A stretch of DNA of 64,000 nucleotides from Haloarchaeobius iranensis (GTDB lineage: Archaea; Halobacteriota; Halobacteria; Halobacteriales; Natrialbaceae): assembly GCF_900103505.1 (NCBI RefSeq), contig NZ_FNIA01000004.1:1-64000 (forward strand), read 5' to 3'. Position 1 is the stretch's first letter, and each line of letters starts with the position of its first letter. Both the position numbers and the translations under genes were made by a program. The notes below the pieces were generated by a model, which saw only the letters and a program-made list of their open reading frames with translations, did no database searches and was not told the DNA's origin. Shown here one piece after another: positions 34,308 through 43,537 of this stretch.

Positions 34308-37083
34308 GACCGCCGGAACCGCGGTCGTGCTCGTCGTGCTGCTACTCGCCGGCGCTGCGGTCGCAGTGCCGGCGACGGCTGGCCACGCCGCACCCGCGGG
34401 GACCGGCGAGACGGTACTGGGCGACGAGCGCCAGTCGGCCGACGGGGCGACCGTCGTGCCACAGACGGCGCAGCTCGACCTCCAGCGGGCGTTCCCGGGT
34501 GAGACCGACACCGACATCGCGTCCATCGAGTTCACGGCCAGCAGCAACACGACCGTCACCGCGCCGCAGGAACGCACCGACGGCGAGGTGACGTTCGAGT
34601 TCGACCGCTGGTCGGGTGACGGCGACGCCGGGTCCAGCAACACGTTCGACGTGGTCCAGGGCGAGACGTACGAGGTCGAGTACGAGGCGACCGGGGCCTC
34701 GCAGGGGGACGCCGGCTACGACACGACGCGCTCCGTCTACATCTCGCGCAGTGGCGGCATGAGCGGGACGCTCGAAGCGAACGTCGAGTACGTCGAGCCC
34801 GCGTTCGGCGCCACCGACGCCGGGTCGACGGAGGAGGTCCGGTTCGAGGGGGCGAGCGAGCAGACGCTGAGCGTCACCGTCGAGTTCCGGAACAGCGGGG
34901 CCGGCGACATGGACCTCCAGTCGACCTCGGCGTCGGCCGGCGCGGACATCACGGCCTCGACCGCCAGCGCACCGAACCGCGTCGACGCCGGCGAGACCGA
35001 GGCCGTCACCGTCGACATCACCGTCGACGAGGCGGCCCGCGAGGGAGTCCACTCCATCGACCTCACCCTCGAGGACAGCCTGGGCAACGTCGAGACGGTC
35101 AGGTTCGACATCGACGTGGTGAAGGCGACCTCGGTCGAGTCGGACGAGCCCGTCGTCGACATCGGGGACGTGCTCGTCGGGACAAGCGAGAGCGTCCCGG
35201 TGACCATCACCGAGCAAACCGGGTACGACAGCGTCGACGTGTCGGTGAGCGACCCGAGCGGCGTCAACCGGAACGCAACCGCCTCGGTCTCCGGACTGGC
35301 CGGCAGGCTCGGGGCCGGCGACAGCAGGACCGGCACCGCGACGGTCGCCATCGACGGCGGCGCCGTCCAGCACGCCGAGAAGACCTGGACGGTCCGGCTA
35401 GACACGGACGACCCGGACGCCGAACGGGAGTCGTTCCGCATCGACGCCCGCGTCATCTACCCGGCGATGTTCGGCGACTCGACCGGCACCGGGGCCTCGT
35501 ACACGTTCGACGAGCCGCGTGGCGAGTCGACGTTCACGCGCGAGGTCACGGCGACCGTCGAGAACGCGGGCGACCTGCCGCTGGCCATCGAGGACGTCAG
35601 CGTTGGCTCCCCCACCTTCGACGACGACTACGTCAGCGCCGAGATGACGCGCGGCTCGAACAGCATCCCGGGACAGGACAGTCGTGACTACGTCCTCGAC
35701 GTGGCCCTCGACGGCGAGGTGCCCGAGGGCGAGCACACGCTGAACCTCCGGTTCACGTCCAGCAACGCCTCCGCGGGTACCCAGACCGTCGAGGTGCCGC
35801 TCACCGTCGAGCACGAGACCGAGCTGGGCGTCGATTCCGAGCGCGTCGAGTTCGGCCAGCTGGAGATCTCCCGGACCGACACCGGGACGGTGACGGTTTC
35901 CGAGGTGCTCGGCTACAACGCCATCGAGAACCTCGAACTCCGGCGCGTCGACGGCCCCGACGAGGGGTGGCTCACGGTCCAGCGCGACGTGCCGGAGCAA
36001 CTCGCCGCCGGCTCCGAGAGTCAGACCGTCTTCAGTCTGCAGTTCGACACCGACGCCGAGGTACTGACCCCCTACGAGTGGACGTTCCGGGTCGACGGCG
36101 ACGACGTCGAACCACGGACCATCACCGTGACCGCCGAGCCGGGCATCATCGAGGGCGAGGAGACCCACGAGCGGCTCCAGTCGTTCGAGGACCACACCGA
36201 CCTCGGCGAGTCGGCCGGCTCGATGGACGAGATGCTGACCCGGCTGGAGGAGAAGATCGAGGACGGCGACCTCGAATCCGGCCAGGACATCTCCCGCGGG
36301 TTCACCGCAGCCCAGACGTTCGTCGAGTACCTCGACGCGGCCGAACGCGTCCAGGAGGTCCGCGAGTCGGAGGGGAACGATGCGGCCCAGGACGAGCTGG
36401 TCCGGGCGGCCTCGACGTACAACACCGTCGCACTGTACGTCTCCGAGCTCGAGGACCCGGAGCTCCGCGAGCTCGGCCAGCAGGCACTCGAAGAGGGCAA
36501 CGCCGTGCTGGACGACGAGATCGCGACCCAGCGGTCGTACTACGAGGAGCGCATCGCGAGCGAGGAGACCTCCCTGCTGGAGGAGGCGATGTTCAAGCGC
36601 AGCCTCGCCCGCATCGCCGTCCTCGAGGGTGAGGACGAGCGCGCGACGCAGCTGCAGACCGAGGCCGACGCCGCGTTCGAAGCCTACTCGACGAACGTGA
36701 GCCGGGGGCAGGACAGCCTCCAGGAGGCCCGGTCCGCCAGGGAGAACCTCAGTGGGTCGACGTTGACCTCGGTCGGGGGGACGCCACTGCTGTTGAACCC
36801 GGCGAACCTCGGGCCGTTCGACGACCGGCGCGCGCACATCGAGTCGCAGTACGACGGCGCCATCGAGCACTTCGAGGCGGTCGGCGAGCAGGAGACAGCC
36901 GACTCCATCCGCGCCGAGCGCGACCAGCGGCTCTCGGCGCTCTCGACCGCTCGCACCGCGATGTTCGTCGTCACCGCGGGCTACGTGCTCGCGTTCCTCG
37001 CGCTGGTGCTCCACCTGATTCGGGGCACGCTGGCGTACGTCTCGGACGCCAACGAGGCCGTCAGCGGCGAGTTCCTGGTCTGA
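34300..37083 (+). CDS. Secreted Ig-like/coiled-coil protein with C-terminal membrane anchor
   Basis: 927 residues from ATG 34300. The signal peptide (about 1-30) is followed by roughly five beta-sandwich segments (about 45-620) of the kind found in archaeal surface proteins, e.g. TLSVTVEFRNSGAGDMDLQS. A long helical, probably coiled-coil stretch (about 625-890) and a membrane helix (about 892-915) near the C-terminus complete it. The gene at 33237 has the same end topology. It likely forms a rod or fibre outside the cell, tethered to the membrane next to the tubulin machinery. Last gene of the long plus-strand operon. Confidence 0.7.
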   Translation: MRRTAGTAVVLVVLLLAGAAVAVPATAGHAAPAGTGETVLGDERQSADGATVVPQTAQLDLQRAFPGETDTDIASIEFTASSNTTVTAPQERTDGEVTFEFDRWSGDGDAGSSNTFDVVQGETYEVEYEATGASQGDAGYDTTRSVYISRSGGMSGTLEANVEYVEPAFGATDAGSTEEVRFEGASEQTLSVTVEFRNSGAGDMDLQSTSASAGADITASTASAPNRVDAGETEAVTVDITVDEAAREGVHSIDLTLEDSLGNVETVRFDIDVVKATSVESDEPVVDIGDVLVGTSESVPVTITEQTGYDSVDVSVSDPSGVNRNATASVSGLAGRLGAGDSRTGTATVAIDGGAVQHAEKTWTVRLDTDDPDAERESFRIDARVIYPAMFGDSTGTGASYTFDEPRGESTFTREVTATVENAGDLPLAIEDVSVGSPTFDDDYVSAEMTRGSNSIPGQDSRDYVLDVALDGEVPEGEHTLNLRFTSSNASAGTQTVEVPLTVEHETELGVDSERVEFGQLEISRTDTGTVTVSEVLGYNAIENLELRRVDGPDEGWLTVQRDVPEQLAAGSESQTVFSLQFDTDAEVLTPYEWTFRVDGDDVEPRTITVTAEPGIIEGEETHERLQSFEDHTDLGESAGSMDEMLTRLEEKIEDGDLESGQDISRGFTAAQTFVEYLDAAERVQEVRESEGNDAAQDELVRAASTYNTVALYVSELEDPELRELGQQALEEGNAVLDDEIATQRSYYEERIASEETSLLEEAMFKRSLARIAVLEGEDERATQLQTEADAAFEAYSTNVSRGQDSLQEARSARENLSGSTLTSVGGTPLLLNPANLGPFDDRRAHIESQYDGAIEHFEAVGEQETADSIRAERDQRLSALSTARTAMFVVTAGYVLAFLALVLHLIRGTLAYVSDANEAVSGEFLV

Positions 37084-37184
37084 ACCACTGGAACTCGCCC
37101 GAACGCCGCGCCGTCGCGACAGCGATGAGCCCCGAAGCACCCGGAACAACGCTTATCGTTTTTCATGAACAATCTCGAAGGACG

Positions 37185-37574
37185 ATGCCCCGGGACCGCT
37201 CGGATGCCCGTGCTGACGACGCCGGCGGTGAGACCACCGCGGCCGGTCTCGCCGACGACCAGCTCTACCGTGGGCTCGCGGCGACCGAACGACGCCGCGT
37301 CCTCTACGCCCTGCTGACGGTCGGCCCAGCGACCGCCCAGCAGCTGGCGACGGTCCTCGCCGGATGGCAGGCCGGCGACAGCGGCCGGTTGGTGACGGCG
37401 GAGCAGCGCGAGGAGCTGCTGACCGAACTCGTCCACGTCCACCTCCCGCTCCTGGATGAGACCGGCCTGGTGGTCCGCGAACGACCGTCGAGCGACATCG
37501 AGATCGGGCCGCTCGACCCGCGCGTCAGGCAGCTCGTCCGCGACAGCATCGCCGCCGAGGCGGCGGAGGAGTGA
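37185..37574 (+). CDS. DUF7344 winged-helix protein
   Basis: 129 residues. The core (about residues 25-110) is the haloarchaeal DUF7344 winged helix: ATERRRVLYALLTVGPATAQ, then a helix and YTGL-type wing replaced here by LVVRERPSSDIEIGP. Proteins of this family act as small transcription regulators and are often paired with DICT-domain proteins, as here. ATG 37185 lies about 30 nt after a TATA-like GCTTATCG (37151-37158), so the transcript would have a short leader. An upstream in-frame ATG at 37125 precedes that box and is less likely. Confidence 0.75.
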   Translation: MPRDRSDARADDAGGETTAAGLADDQLYRGLAATERRRVLYALLTVGPATAQQLATVLAGWQAGDSGRLVTAEQREELLTELVHVHLPLLDETGLVVRERPSSDIEIGPLDPRVRQLVRDSIAAEAAEE

Positions 37575-37576
37575 GG

Positions 37577-38287
37577 ATGCTCGACCGGATACTCGAGCGT
37601 CTCACGCGGAGCGACAGGCAGTTCACGGTGTACGGTCGGGACGGGGGGACCGACATCGAGGAGCAGTTCGCGGCGCACTCGGTGACCGTGGACTGCCGAC
37701 AGCTCCCGCCGGACGGCCCGGACCCCTTCGTGGTCGTCGAGGAGGCCGGCGAGTTCGTGGGTGTCCTCCCCGTCACCGAGCTGGAGTGGCTGCTGACGCC
37801 GCCGGTCGTCCGGCCGACCTCCCCGGCGGCGGTCTCCCCGGGCTACCGCGTCCTGTTCGAGGTGCTCGACGAGACGGTGTTCACCGCGTTGAACCGTCGC
37901 CAGCTCGACGCGGTGAGCAAGGAGATAGAGGACCGCGCTCGTCGCGTGGGGAGCGGCCGGCTCCGGGCCAGCTTCCAGCAGCTCTCCACGTTCGCCGACC
38001 AGGTCGAGTGGTACTGGACGCTCGGGGAGGCCGGGCTGGACATCCACGTCTACGGTGCACCGGACTGGGAGCCGCCGGCGATACCCGGAGTGACGTACCA
38101 CGGCTACGGCGACGGGTCAGTCGAACGCTACTGGGTCCTCACGTTCGACGGCGGGTCGGACCCGTCGCAGGCGTGTGGGTTGGCCGCGCGAGCGGACGCC
38201 GACTCGTTCGACGGGTTCTGGACCGACGACGCGGAACTCGTCGAGGAGATCGAGCACGCGCTGCGGGCCGAAGCCGGCGTCGACTGA
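37577..38287 (+). CDS. DICT sensory domain protein
   Basis: 236 residues. The opening (LERLTRSDRQFTVYG) and the block NRRQLDAVSKEIEDRARRVG and GRLRASFQQLSTF are typical of the DICT domain, a sensory module first noted beside cyclases and two-component proteins, including in haloarchaea. No DNA-binding domain is present. It starts 2 bp after the DUF7344 stop and ends 6 bp from the convergent beta-propeller gene. The pair may sense a signal for the locus, but this is inferred from position only. Confidence 0.7.
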   Translation: MLDRILERLTRSDRQFTVYGRDGGTDIEEQFAAHSVTVDCRQLPPDGPDPFVVVEEAGEFVGVLPVTELEWLLTPPVVRPTSPAAVSPGYRVLFEVLDETVFTALNRRQLDAVSKEIEDRARRVGSGRLRASFQQLSTFADQVEWYWTLGEAGLDIHVYGAPDWEPPAIPGVTYHGYGDGSVERYWVLTFDGGSDPSQACGLAARADADSFDGFWTDDAELVEEIEHALRAEAGVD

Positions 38288-38293
38288 CACCGT

Positions 38294-41140
38294 TCAGTCG
38301 GTCTGTTCGAACGGCGTCGAGAGGTGGACGGGCACGGACAGCTCCTCCTCCGGCTCGTCGTCCTCCCAGGTCGCCGTCCACCCCTCGAGATGCGACCGGG
38401 ACCACTCCTCCGGCGTGGCCGCGACCGGGCCATCGAGTGCGAGCCGGTCCGTCTCCCCGTCGCAGGTGACCAGCAGGTCGACCGCCAGCTCGCGGTCGCT
38501 CTCGGCGGGTTTCACGTCGACGAAGTGCTCGACCGTCTCGCCGGGCTGGAGCGACTGGACGGTCTCCTCGACGTAGATCATCTCGTTCAGTCGCTCGCCG
38601 GTGGCCGCGAGCTGGAGCTCCTGGATTGGCTCCTCGGAGACGTTCCGCAGGTTGCAGACGACCTTGCTGTAGGTGTCGGCGACGTGGGTCTCGCGACCGA
38701 CGCCGGGGTCGAGCCGGTTCGCGACGGCGGTCCCAGGCCCGGCGTCGCGTTCGACGGTCGCGAGCGACTGGAACCGCCTGTCACCGCCGTACTCGACGGT
38801 GAGTGGCACCACCGCGTCGGTGTCGGAGAGCTCCGTCTCGGGTGCCGGAACGCTGCCCGACCAGCGGACGGTCTCGCCGGGGGCGAGCCCCTCGCCGTGG
38901 GGGTCGATATCCCAGGCACCGACCCAGGTCACGTCGACCCCTTCGACGGAGAGGTAGTCGTCGGTGCGGTTCTCGACGGTGCCGCGGACACGGACCGTCG
39001 GCCCGCTCGCGTCCACGCTCGCCCGGACGACGAGTGGGCCGTCGCGAACGTCGACGTCCATCGCGCCGGTCTCCGCGAGGTGACCGCCGTCCGCCGTCGC
39101 GGCGACGGGGGGGAGCTGGCTCCGGCCACGGCGAGCGAGCGCGTGGGCCCGCTGATAGCGGCGTTCCTCGCCCCGGTCGAAGGACCCGAGCCGGAACTGC
39201 TCGCCGTCTGCCACGAGCGTGAGGTCGTCGGTCTGCCCCTCGGTGTCGACAGCGAGGTACTCCAGGAACGCCTCCGTCGCGGCCGGCTCGTCGTCGGCCA
39301 CGGCGCGACGGAGTGACACGGCCGGGGGAGCGCTGCCCCCCGGCGTGTCTCCCCGGCCCGCCTGCCGGCCGCCGCCGGGCTGTCTTGCCTGACCACCTCG
39401 CCCGCCGGCAGGCTGCCCGCGGTCCGCCCCCGTCGGAGCCTCGGCCCGCTGGTCGCGGCCACCGGGGGCAGCCCCCGCCGCGAAACTGTTGTCGAGAGTG
39501 AGGTCGTGCGTGTCCTCGACGCCGGCGCCGTCGAGCCGGACCCGGAGCACGTTCCCGTCGAGCCCGGCGGCGACGGCCCCCGGAAGGGCGACCGACAGCG
39601 TCCACGTCGCCCCCGGCGCGACGTCGACGGCGCGTTCGACCGGGCCGGCGTCTCCGACGCCCAGCAGGACGAGCGAGTCCGCGACCTTCGTCTCGGTCGG
39701 GTTCTCCACGGTCACGTCGACGAACAGGAACGACCCCTCGACCGTCGGCTCGACCGACACCGTCACCGAGCCGTCGGTCGCGCTCGTCGACGCGGTCGCG
39801 ACCGTCGCCCCGGCGTCGTCCACGACCGTCCGCTCGACGGACTCGCCAGGGGTGTACCGCTCTGTCACCTCGACACGGCTCGTCTCTCCCGGGGCGACCG
39901 CGCCCACGTGGAGGTCGTCCTCGCGGACCCGGAGCTCCTGGAGCACCTCGCCCTCGTTGTGGACGAACAGCGTCGCGTGGACCGTCGCGCCCTCGACGCG
40001 GTCGACGGTCAGCTCGGCCGCGACGGACTCCTCGGGCGGGTCCGGCCGGTCGATGGCTATCGACTCGCTCGCCAGCGCCACGCCGTCAGCGGAGACGCTG
40101 ACCTCGGCGGTCTCCCCGTCCTCGACGTCGGTCACTTCGAACTCCGCCGCCGTGCTACCGCCAGCCGGCAGGTCGACCGTCGTGCTCCGACGCGCCGTCG
40201 TCGCCCCCTCGACCGCGATTGTCACCGTCGTGCTCCCCGCCGTCTCGGCCTCGTTCGTCAGTTCGACGACGAGCGGCTCGCCCGGGCCGATCGCGTCGAC
40301 CGGGAGCGTCGCGGTCACCGCGTCCACGTCGGCGCTCCGGCGATGGACCGAGAGCGTGTCCTCGCGGTAGACGCAGACGAGGTCGCCGTTCCGGGCCGGG
40401 TACACCGACCCCGCCGGCAGGCCGTCGACGGACTCGTAGGTCCCGTCGGGCTGCACCGCGAGCAGGCCGTCTGCGGTCCGCACGAGCAGCGTCTCGTCGC
40501 CACGTGGCGTGACCTGTGTGGGACGTATCTCCGTGCGCCAGTCAACCGACCCGGACGTGGGGTCAACCCCCACGAGCTGGTCGGACTTCAGCGCGGCGAC
40601 GACCGTTCCACCGGTGCCGCCGACGCCCGTGAGTGCGCTGCCCAGGTCCGCGTCGAACACCTGCTCCCCCTCGGCGTCGACCCCGGTGACGAACGACCAC
40701 GCACCGAGCAGGAAGCGTCCGTCGGCGGCGACGAACGACACGTCACCGGCCACGTCAGCGTACGGTCTGTCCACCGTCCAGCGGCGGGAGCCGCTCTCGC
40801 CGTCCACGCCGACGAGGCTCCGTTCCGTGAGCACGCAGACGACGCCCTCGTCCGGGAGCGCTGCGACGCCCTCGACGCCCTCGGCCCCGAGGTCGAGCGA
40901 CCAGACGCGGGAGCCGCTTCCCCCCGGAGAGAGCGCGAGCAGCGCGTCGGCGGTCAGCACGTAGACGCGCTCGCCCAGCGCGACGTCGACCGGCTCGGCA
41001 TCGACAGGGAGCGTCGTCCGGTCGGTGCCCCGGACGTAGGTCAGGTCACCGTCGCCGACGAGGGCGACGTCGTCGACACCGCCGTCGCTGGCCGTGACCG
41101 ACGGCAGCTCGAACGCCGCGACTTCGGCGTAGCCGCTCAC
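38294..41140 (-). CDS. Cytoplasmic beta-propeller/Ig-like repeat protein (partner of AAA ATPase)
   Basis: 948 residues without a signal peptide or membrane helix. The N-terminal part (about 1-285) has PQQ-type propeller blades (VWSLDLGAEGVEGVAALPDE, RRWTVDRPYADVAG and others). Then come two or three CARDB/Ig-like segments (about 290-570), a Gly/Gln/Arg-rich flexible linker (about 575-630) and a further beta-rich half (about 630-948). It overlaps the upstream AAA ATPase by 4 bp, so the two are made together. A propeller plus Ig layout is typical of an adaptor that recruits substrate. The family is not one I can name. Confidence 0.72.
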   Translation of the reverse strand: MSGYAEVAAFELPSVTASDGGVDDVALVGDGDLTYVRGTDRTTLPVDAEPVDVALGERVYVLTADALLALSPGGSGSRVWSLDLGAEGVEGVAALPDEGVVCVLTERSLVGVDGESGSRRWTVDRPYADVAGDVSFVAADGRFLLGAWSFVTGVDAEGEQVFDADLGSALTGVGGTGGTVVAALKSDQLVGVDPTSGSVDWRTEIRPTQVTPRGDETLLVRTADGLLAVQPDGTYESVDGLPAGSVYPARNGDLVCVYREDTLSVHRRSADVDAVTATLPVDAIGPGEPLVVELTNEAETAGSTTVTIAVEGATTARRSTTVDLPAGGSTAAEFEVTDVEDGETAEVSVSADGVALASESIAIDRPDPPEESVAAELTVDRVEGATVHATLFVHNEGEVLQELRVREDDLHVGAVAPGETSRVEVTERYTPGESVERTVVDDAGATVATASTSATDGSVTVSVEPTVEGSFLFVDVTVENPTETKVADSLVLLGVGDAGPVERAVDVAPGATWTLSVALPGAVAAGLDGNVLRVRLDGAGVEDTHDLTLDNSFAAGAAPGGRDQRAEAPTGADRGQPAGGRGGQARQPGGGRQAGRGDTPGGSAPPAVSLRRAVADDEPAATEAFLEYLAVDTEGQTDDLTLVADGEQFRLGSFDRGEERRYQRAHALARRGRSQLPPVAATADGGHLAETGAMDVDVRDGPLVVRASVDASGPTVRVRGTVENRTDDYLSVEGVDVTWVGAWDIDPHGEGLAPGETVRWSGSVPAPETELSDTDAVVPLTVEYGGDRRFQSLATVERDAGPGTAVANRLDPGVGRETHVADTYSKVVCNLRNVSEEPIQELQLAATGERLNEMIYVEETVQSLQPGETVEHFVDVKPAESDRELAVDLLVTCDGETDRLALDGPVAATPEEWSRSHLEGWTATWEDDEPEEELSVPVHLSTPFEQTD

Positions 41141-42873
41141 ACTGCATCGCCTCCGGCGCCGTCGCCCGTCGCTCCGTCGCCCGCCGGTCCGTCAGCCGCC
41201 GCGTCGCCGGCACCGCCGTCCGGCGCGGCGTCACCGTTCTGGCCGCCCTCGCCCGCCGCACCGTCGTCCCCGACGGCGTCACCGCCGCCCGCACCGAGCA
41301 GGGATTCGAGCGCGCTCGGCTCGGTTCCGAGGCGCATCCCCAGCCGGTCGGCCTGTGCCTCGACGTAGCGCTGCATCTCCGGGTAGCCCTCCAGGTCGTC
41401 CGTCTTCTCGCGGACGCTGGCGACGTACTGCCGGACCGTCTTCGGCTCCGAGGCCGCGAGCTTCTCGAGCAGGTAGTCGGTGTCGGGGACGATGGGGTCG
41501 CCGTCGATGACGCTCTCGACCAGCTCGCGCTGGAACTCGCTGCCGAGGATGCGGTCGGCGACCTCGGCCGGCGTGTAGCCGACCGACGCCTCGCCGAGGC
41601 GCTCGTAGTCGATCTCGTTCGCGGTCGACAGCGAGTCGAGCTGCTTGCGCCAGACCTCCGCCATCACCGTCTCGTCCGGCTGCGGGATGAACTGCTGGAT
41701 GGGAAACCGCCGGGTCGCCGCCGGGTCGATGGTGAAGGGCATGTTCGTCGCGCCGATGACGAGCAGGTTGTCCTCGACGTCGTTCATCTCCTGGAGGAAC
41801 GCGTTCGTCAGCGAGCGCTCGTGGCGCTGGAGCGAGTCGTCGCCGCGGTCGGGGATGAGCGTCTCCACCTCGTCGAAGAAGAGCACGCAGAAACCCTCCT
41901 GTGCGATGCCGTGGGCCTTCTCGAACACCGCCGAGACGCGCTTCTCGGACTCGCCGGAGTACTTCGAGAGGATGTCCGAGCCACGTACCTCGAGGAACTT
42001 CACCGGCCCGTAGTTGTCCTCGATGCTCGTGTTGTACATCGCCTCGTGTGCGATGGCCTCCGAGACGAGCGTCTTCCCACAGCCCGGCGGCCCGTACAGC
42101 ATCATCGAGCTGCCCCGTGACGCGAACGCCTGCCCGTAGCGACGCTCGACCTCGTTCCGCGTCTCGGCGTCGAACAGCGCGAGCAGCATCCGGGCCGTCT
42201 GCTTGACCTCCGGCAGCCCGGCCACGTCCTCCTCGAAGGAGACCGTCGGCTTCTTCGGTTCGAGGTTCACCTCGACGGCCTCGTCCTCGGCGACCTGCTG
42301 GCCGCCACCGGGGCCGCCGCCGTGGGTCGGGCCACCCCCACCGCGCGACCGGCTCGACTCCGTCGCCTTCAGCTCGCGGAGTTCGCCGGCCCCGATGAAC
42401 TCGATGTCGGTGTCGGCGGTCACCCGGACCGTCGTGTAGCCGGCCGGCTCGACCGTCGCCGCGGTGAACGTCGCCAGGCTGTCCCCCTGCTTGACGACCT
42501 CCTCGAAGGGATGCAGGAGGTAGTTCGTCGAGCGCAGGAACGACTCCAGCTTCTCCGGGCCGTTGCCGCCGGCGTGTATCTTCACGGCGTCGCACTCGAC
42601 CACGTCGTGGACCGATGCGTTCGGGTCCACCCGGAAGTCCCGCGAGGAGTCGATGCCGCCGAACAGCTCGGCGACGTTCCGGTGCATCCGAACTTTGTTC
42701 CCGATGGTCTCGCCTGCGAGCGGGCCGTCGTCGACCGGCTTCACGAGGAAATGTGCCGACCGGTTCTTGTGGCGGATCTCCACCACGTCGCTCGCGTTCC
42801 CGAGCTTCGATTCGCCTATCTTTACGTGTGAGGTCGGCTGGTCCTGTCGAAGTATCGGCGTCAGATTAAGCAT
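41137..42873 (-). CDS. Cdc48-like AAA ATPase
   Basis: 578 residues with one AAA domain. Walker A GPPGCGKT (261-268), Walker B LFFDEVE (331-337), sensor 1 GATN (374-377) and Arg fingers in ATRRF (386-390) are intact, so it should be an active hexameric ATPase. The N-terminal part (about 1-165) is beta-rich, somewhat like the Cdc48 N-domain, then a Gly-rich linker (about 178-192). The C-terminal end (about 540-578) is Gly/Ala/Asp-rich and disordered. There is no MIT domain, so it is not a typical Vps4/CdvC. It sits between the propeller gene and two helical-protein genes in one operon, overlapping both neighbours. Confidence 0.88.
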   Translation of the reverse strand: MLNLTPILRQDQPTSHVKIGESKLGNASDVVEIRHKNRSAHFLVKPVDDGPLAGETIGNKVRMHRNVAELFGGIDSSRDFRVDPNASVHDVVECDAVKIHAGGNGPEKLESFLRSTNYLLHPFEEVVKQGDSLATFTAATVEPAGYTTVRVTADTDIEFIGAGELRELKATESSRSRGGGGPTHGGGPGGGQQVAEDEAVEVNLEPKKPTVSFEEDVAGLPEVKQTARMLLALFDAETRNEVERRYGQAFASRGSSMMLYGPPGCGKTLVSEAIAHEAMYNTSIEDNYGPVKFLEVRGSDILSKYSGESEKRVSAVFEKAHGIAQEGFCVLFFDEVETLIPDRGDDSLQRHERSLTNAFLQEMNDVEDNLLVIGATNMPFTIDPAATRRFPIQQFIPQPDETVMAEVWRKQLDSLSTANEIDYERLGEASVGYTPAEVADRILGSEFQRELVESVIDGDPIVPDTDYLLEKLAASEPKTVRQYVASVREKTDDLEGYPEMQRYVEAQADRLGMRLGTEPSALESLLGAGGGDAVGDDGAAGEGGQNGDAAPDGGAGDAAADGPAGDGATGDGAGGDAV

Positions 42874-43525
42874 TGTCTCCTCCGTTCAGTCGCCCGCCCG
42901 CCCACTCCGCGAAGGAGAGCGGCCGGGCACTCCGTCGGTCCGTTCGACGCCCGACGAACGCCGCGCCCGAGCTCGCCCGGACGAGCACGTCTCGCAGCGA
43001 CGCGAGCATCCGCGAGAGGCTCTCGCAGGCGGCCTGCGCGTCCGAAGCGTCCACCGCACGACTCCGGCGCGCCAGCGTCTCCGCCCGCGCCAGCAGGTCC
43101 TCGGTCACCACCCGCAGCACCGCGAGCGTCGGTCCCCAGTTCCGGGCTGGCGGGCCGCTGTGCGCGAGCGGGACGACCAGTTCGCCGGCGTGGCGCTCGA
43201 CCCGCCCTGCGTCGACGAGTGCGTCGACGAGTGCGTCGACGGCTTCATCCCTCGTCGACGCCGGGTCGGCGTAGCGCGCCTCGAGCACCCTCGTCAGCGC
43301 GTCGTCGAGGCCGTCGCCGGCCCGCCCCACCTGCGAGGGGAACGGCGCAGCGGCGACGAACGCCTCGCCCAACTCGGCCAGCGCGTCCGTCGCCTCGTCC
43401 GCGGTCCGGTACACCGACACGTCGTCGTAGGTCGTGGCCCCCAGCAACGTCTCCATCCGCTCGTCCACCCGTCTGAGCGTCCCGAAGAACGATTCAGCTC
43501 GGAGCACGGTCGACGTGGTCGACAC
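42866..43525 (-). CDS. Small helical protein of the AAA/tubulin locus
   Basis: 219 residues, almost all helix: FFGTLRRVDERMETLLGATT, ALTRVLEARYADPASTRDEA and a long Ala/Arg helix near 150-190. The middle (about 85-120, DALVDALVDAGRVERHAGEL) could be a winged-helix-like element. No motif of known function. It overlaps the AAA gene by 8 bp, so translation is likely coupled. It may be a substrate adaptor. Confidence 0.65.
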   Translation of the reverse strand: MSTTSTVLRAESFFGTLRRVDERMETLLGATTYDDVSVYRTADEATDALAELGEAFVAAAPFPSQVGRAGDGLDDALTRVLEARYADPASTRDEAVDALVDALVDAGRVERHAGELVVPLAHSGPPARNWGPTLAVLRVVTEDLLARAETLARRSRAVDASDAQAACESLSRMLASLRDVLVRASSGAAFVGRRTDRRSARPLSFAEWAGGRLNGGDNA

Positions 43526-43537
43526 GAGTCGTCCCCC

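Noticed and set aside
30915-34643. 1242-residue minus-strand frame across the tubulin operon
   Set aside because: It is antisense to two genes with signal peptides and tight overlaps, its translation is Arg/Val/Asp-repetitive, and there is no promoter. It is a typical shadow of GC-rich coding DNA.
41137-42873. Vps4/CdvC-type ATPase
   Set aside because: The N-terminal domain is beta-rich and Cdc48-like rather than a three-helix MIT domain, so only a functional analogy is offered.
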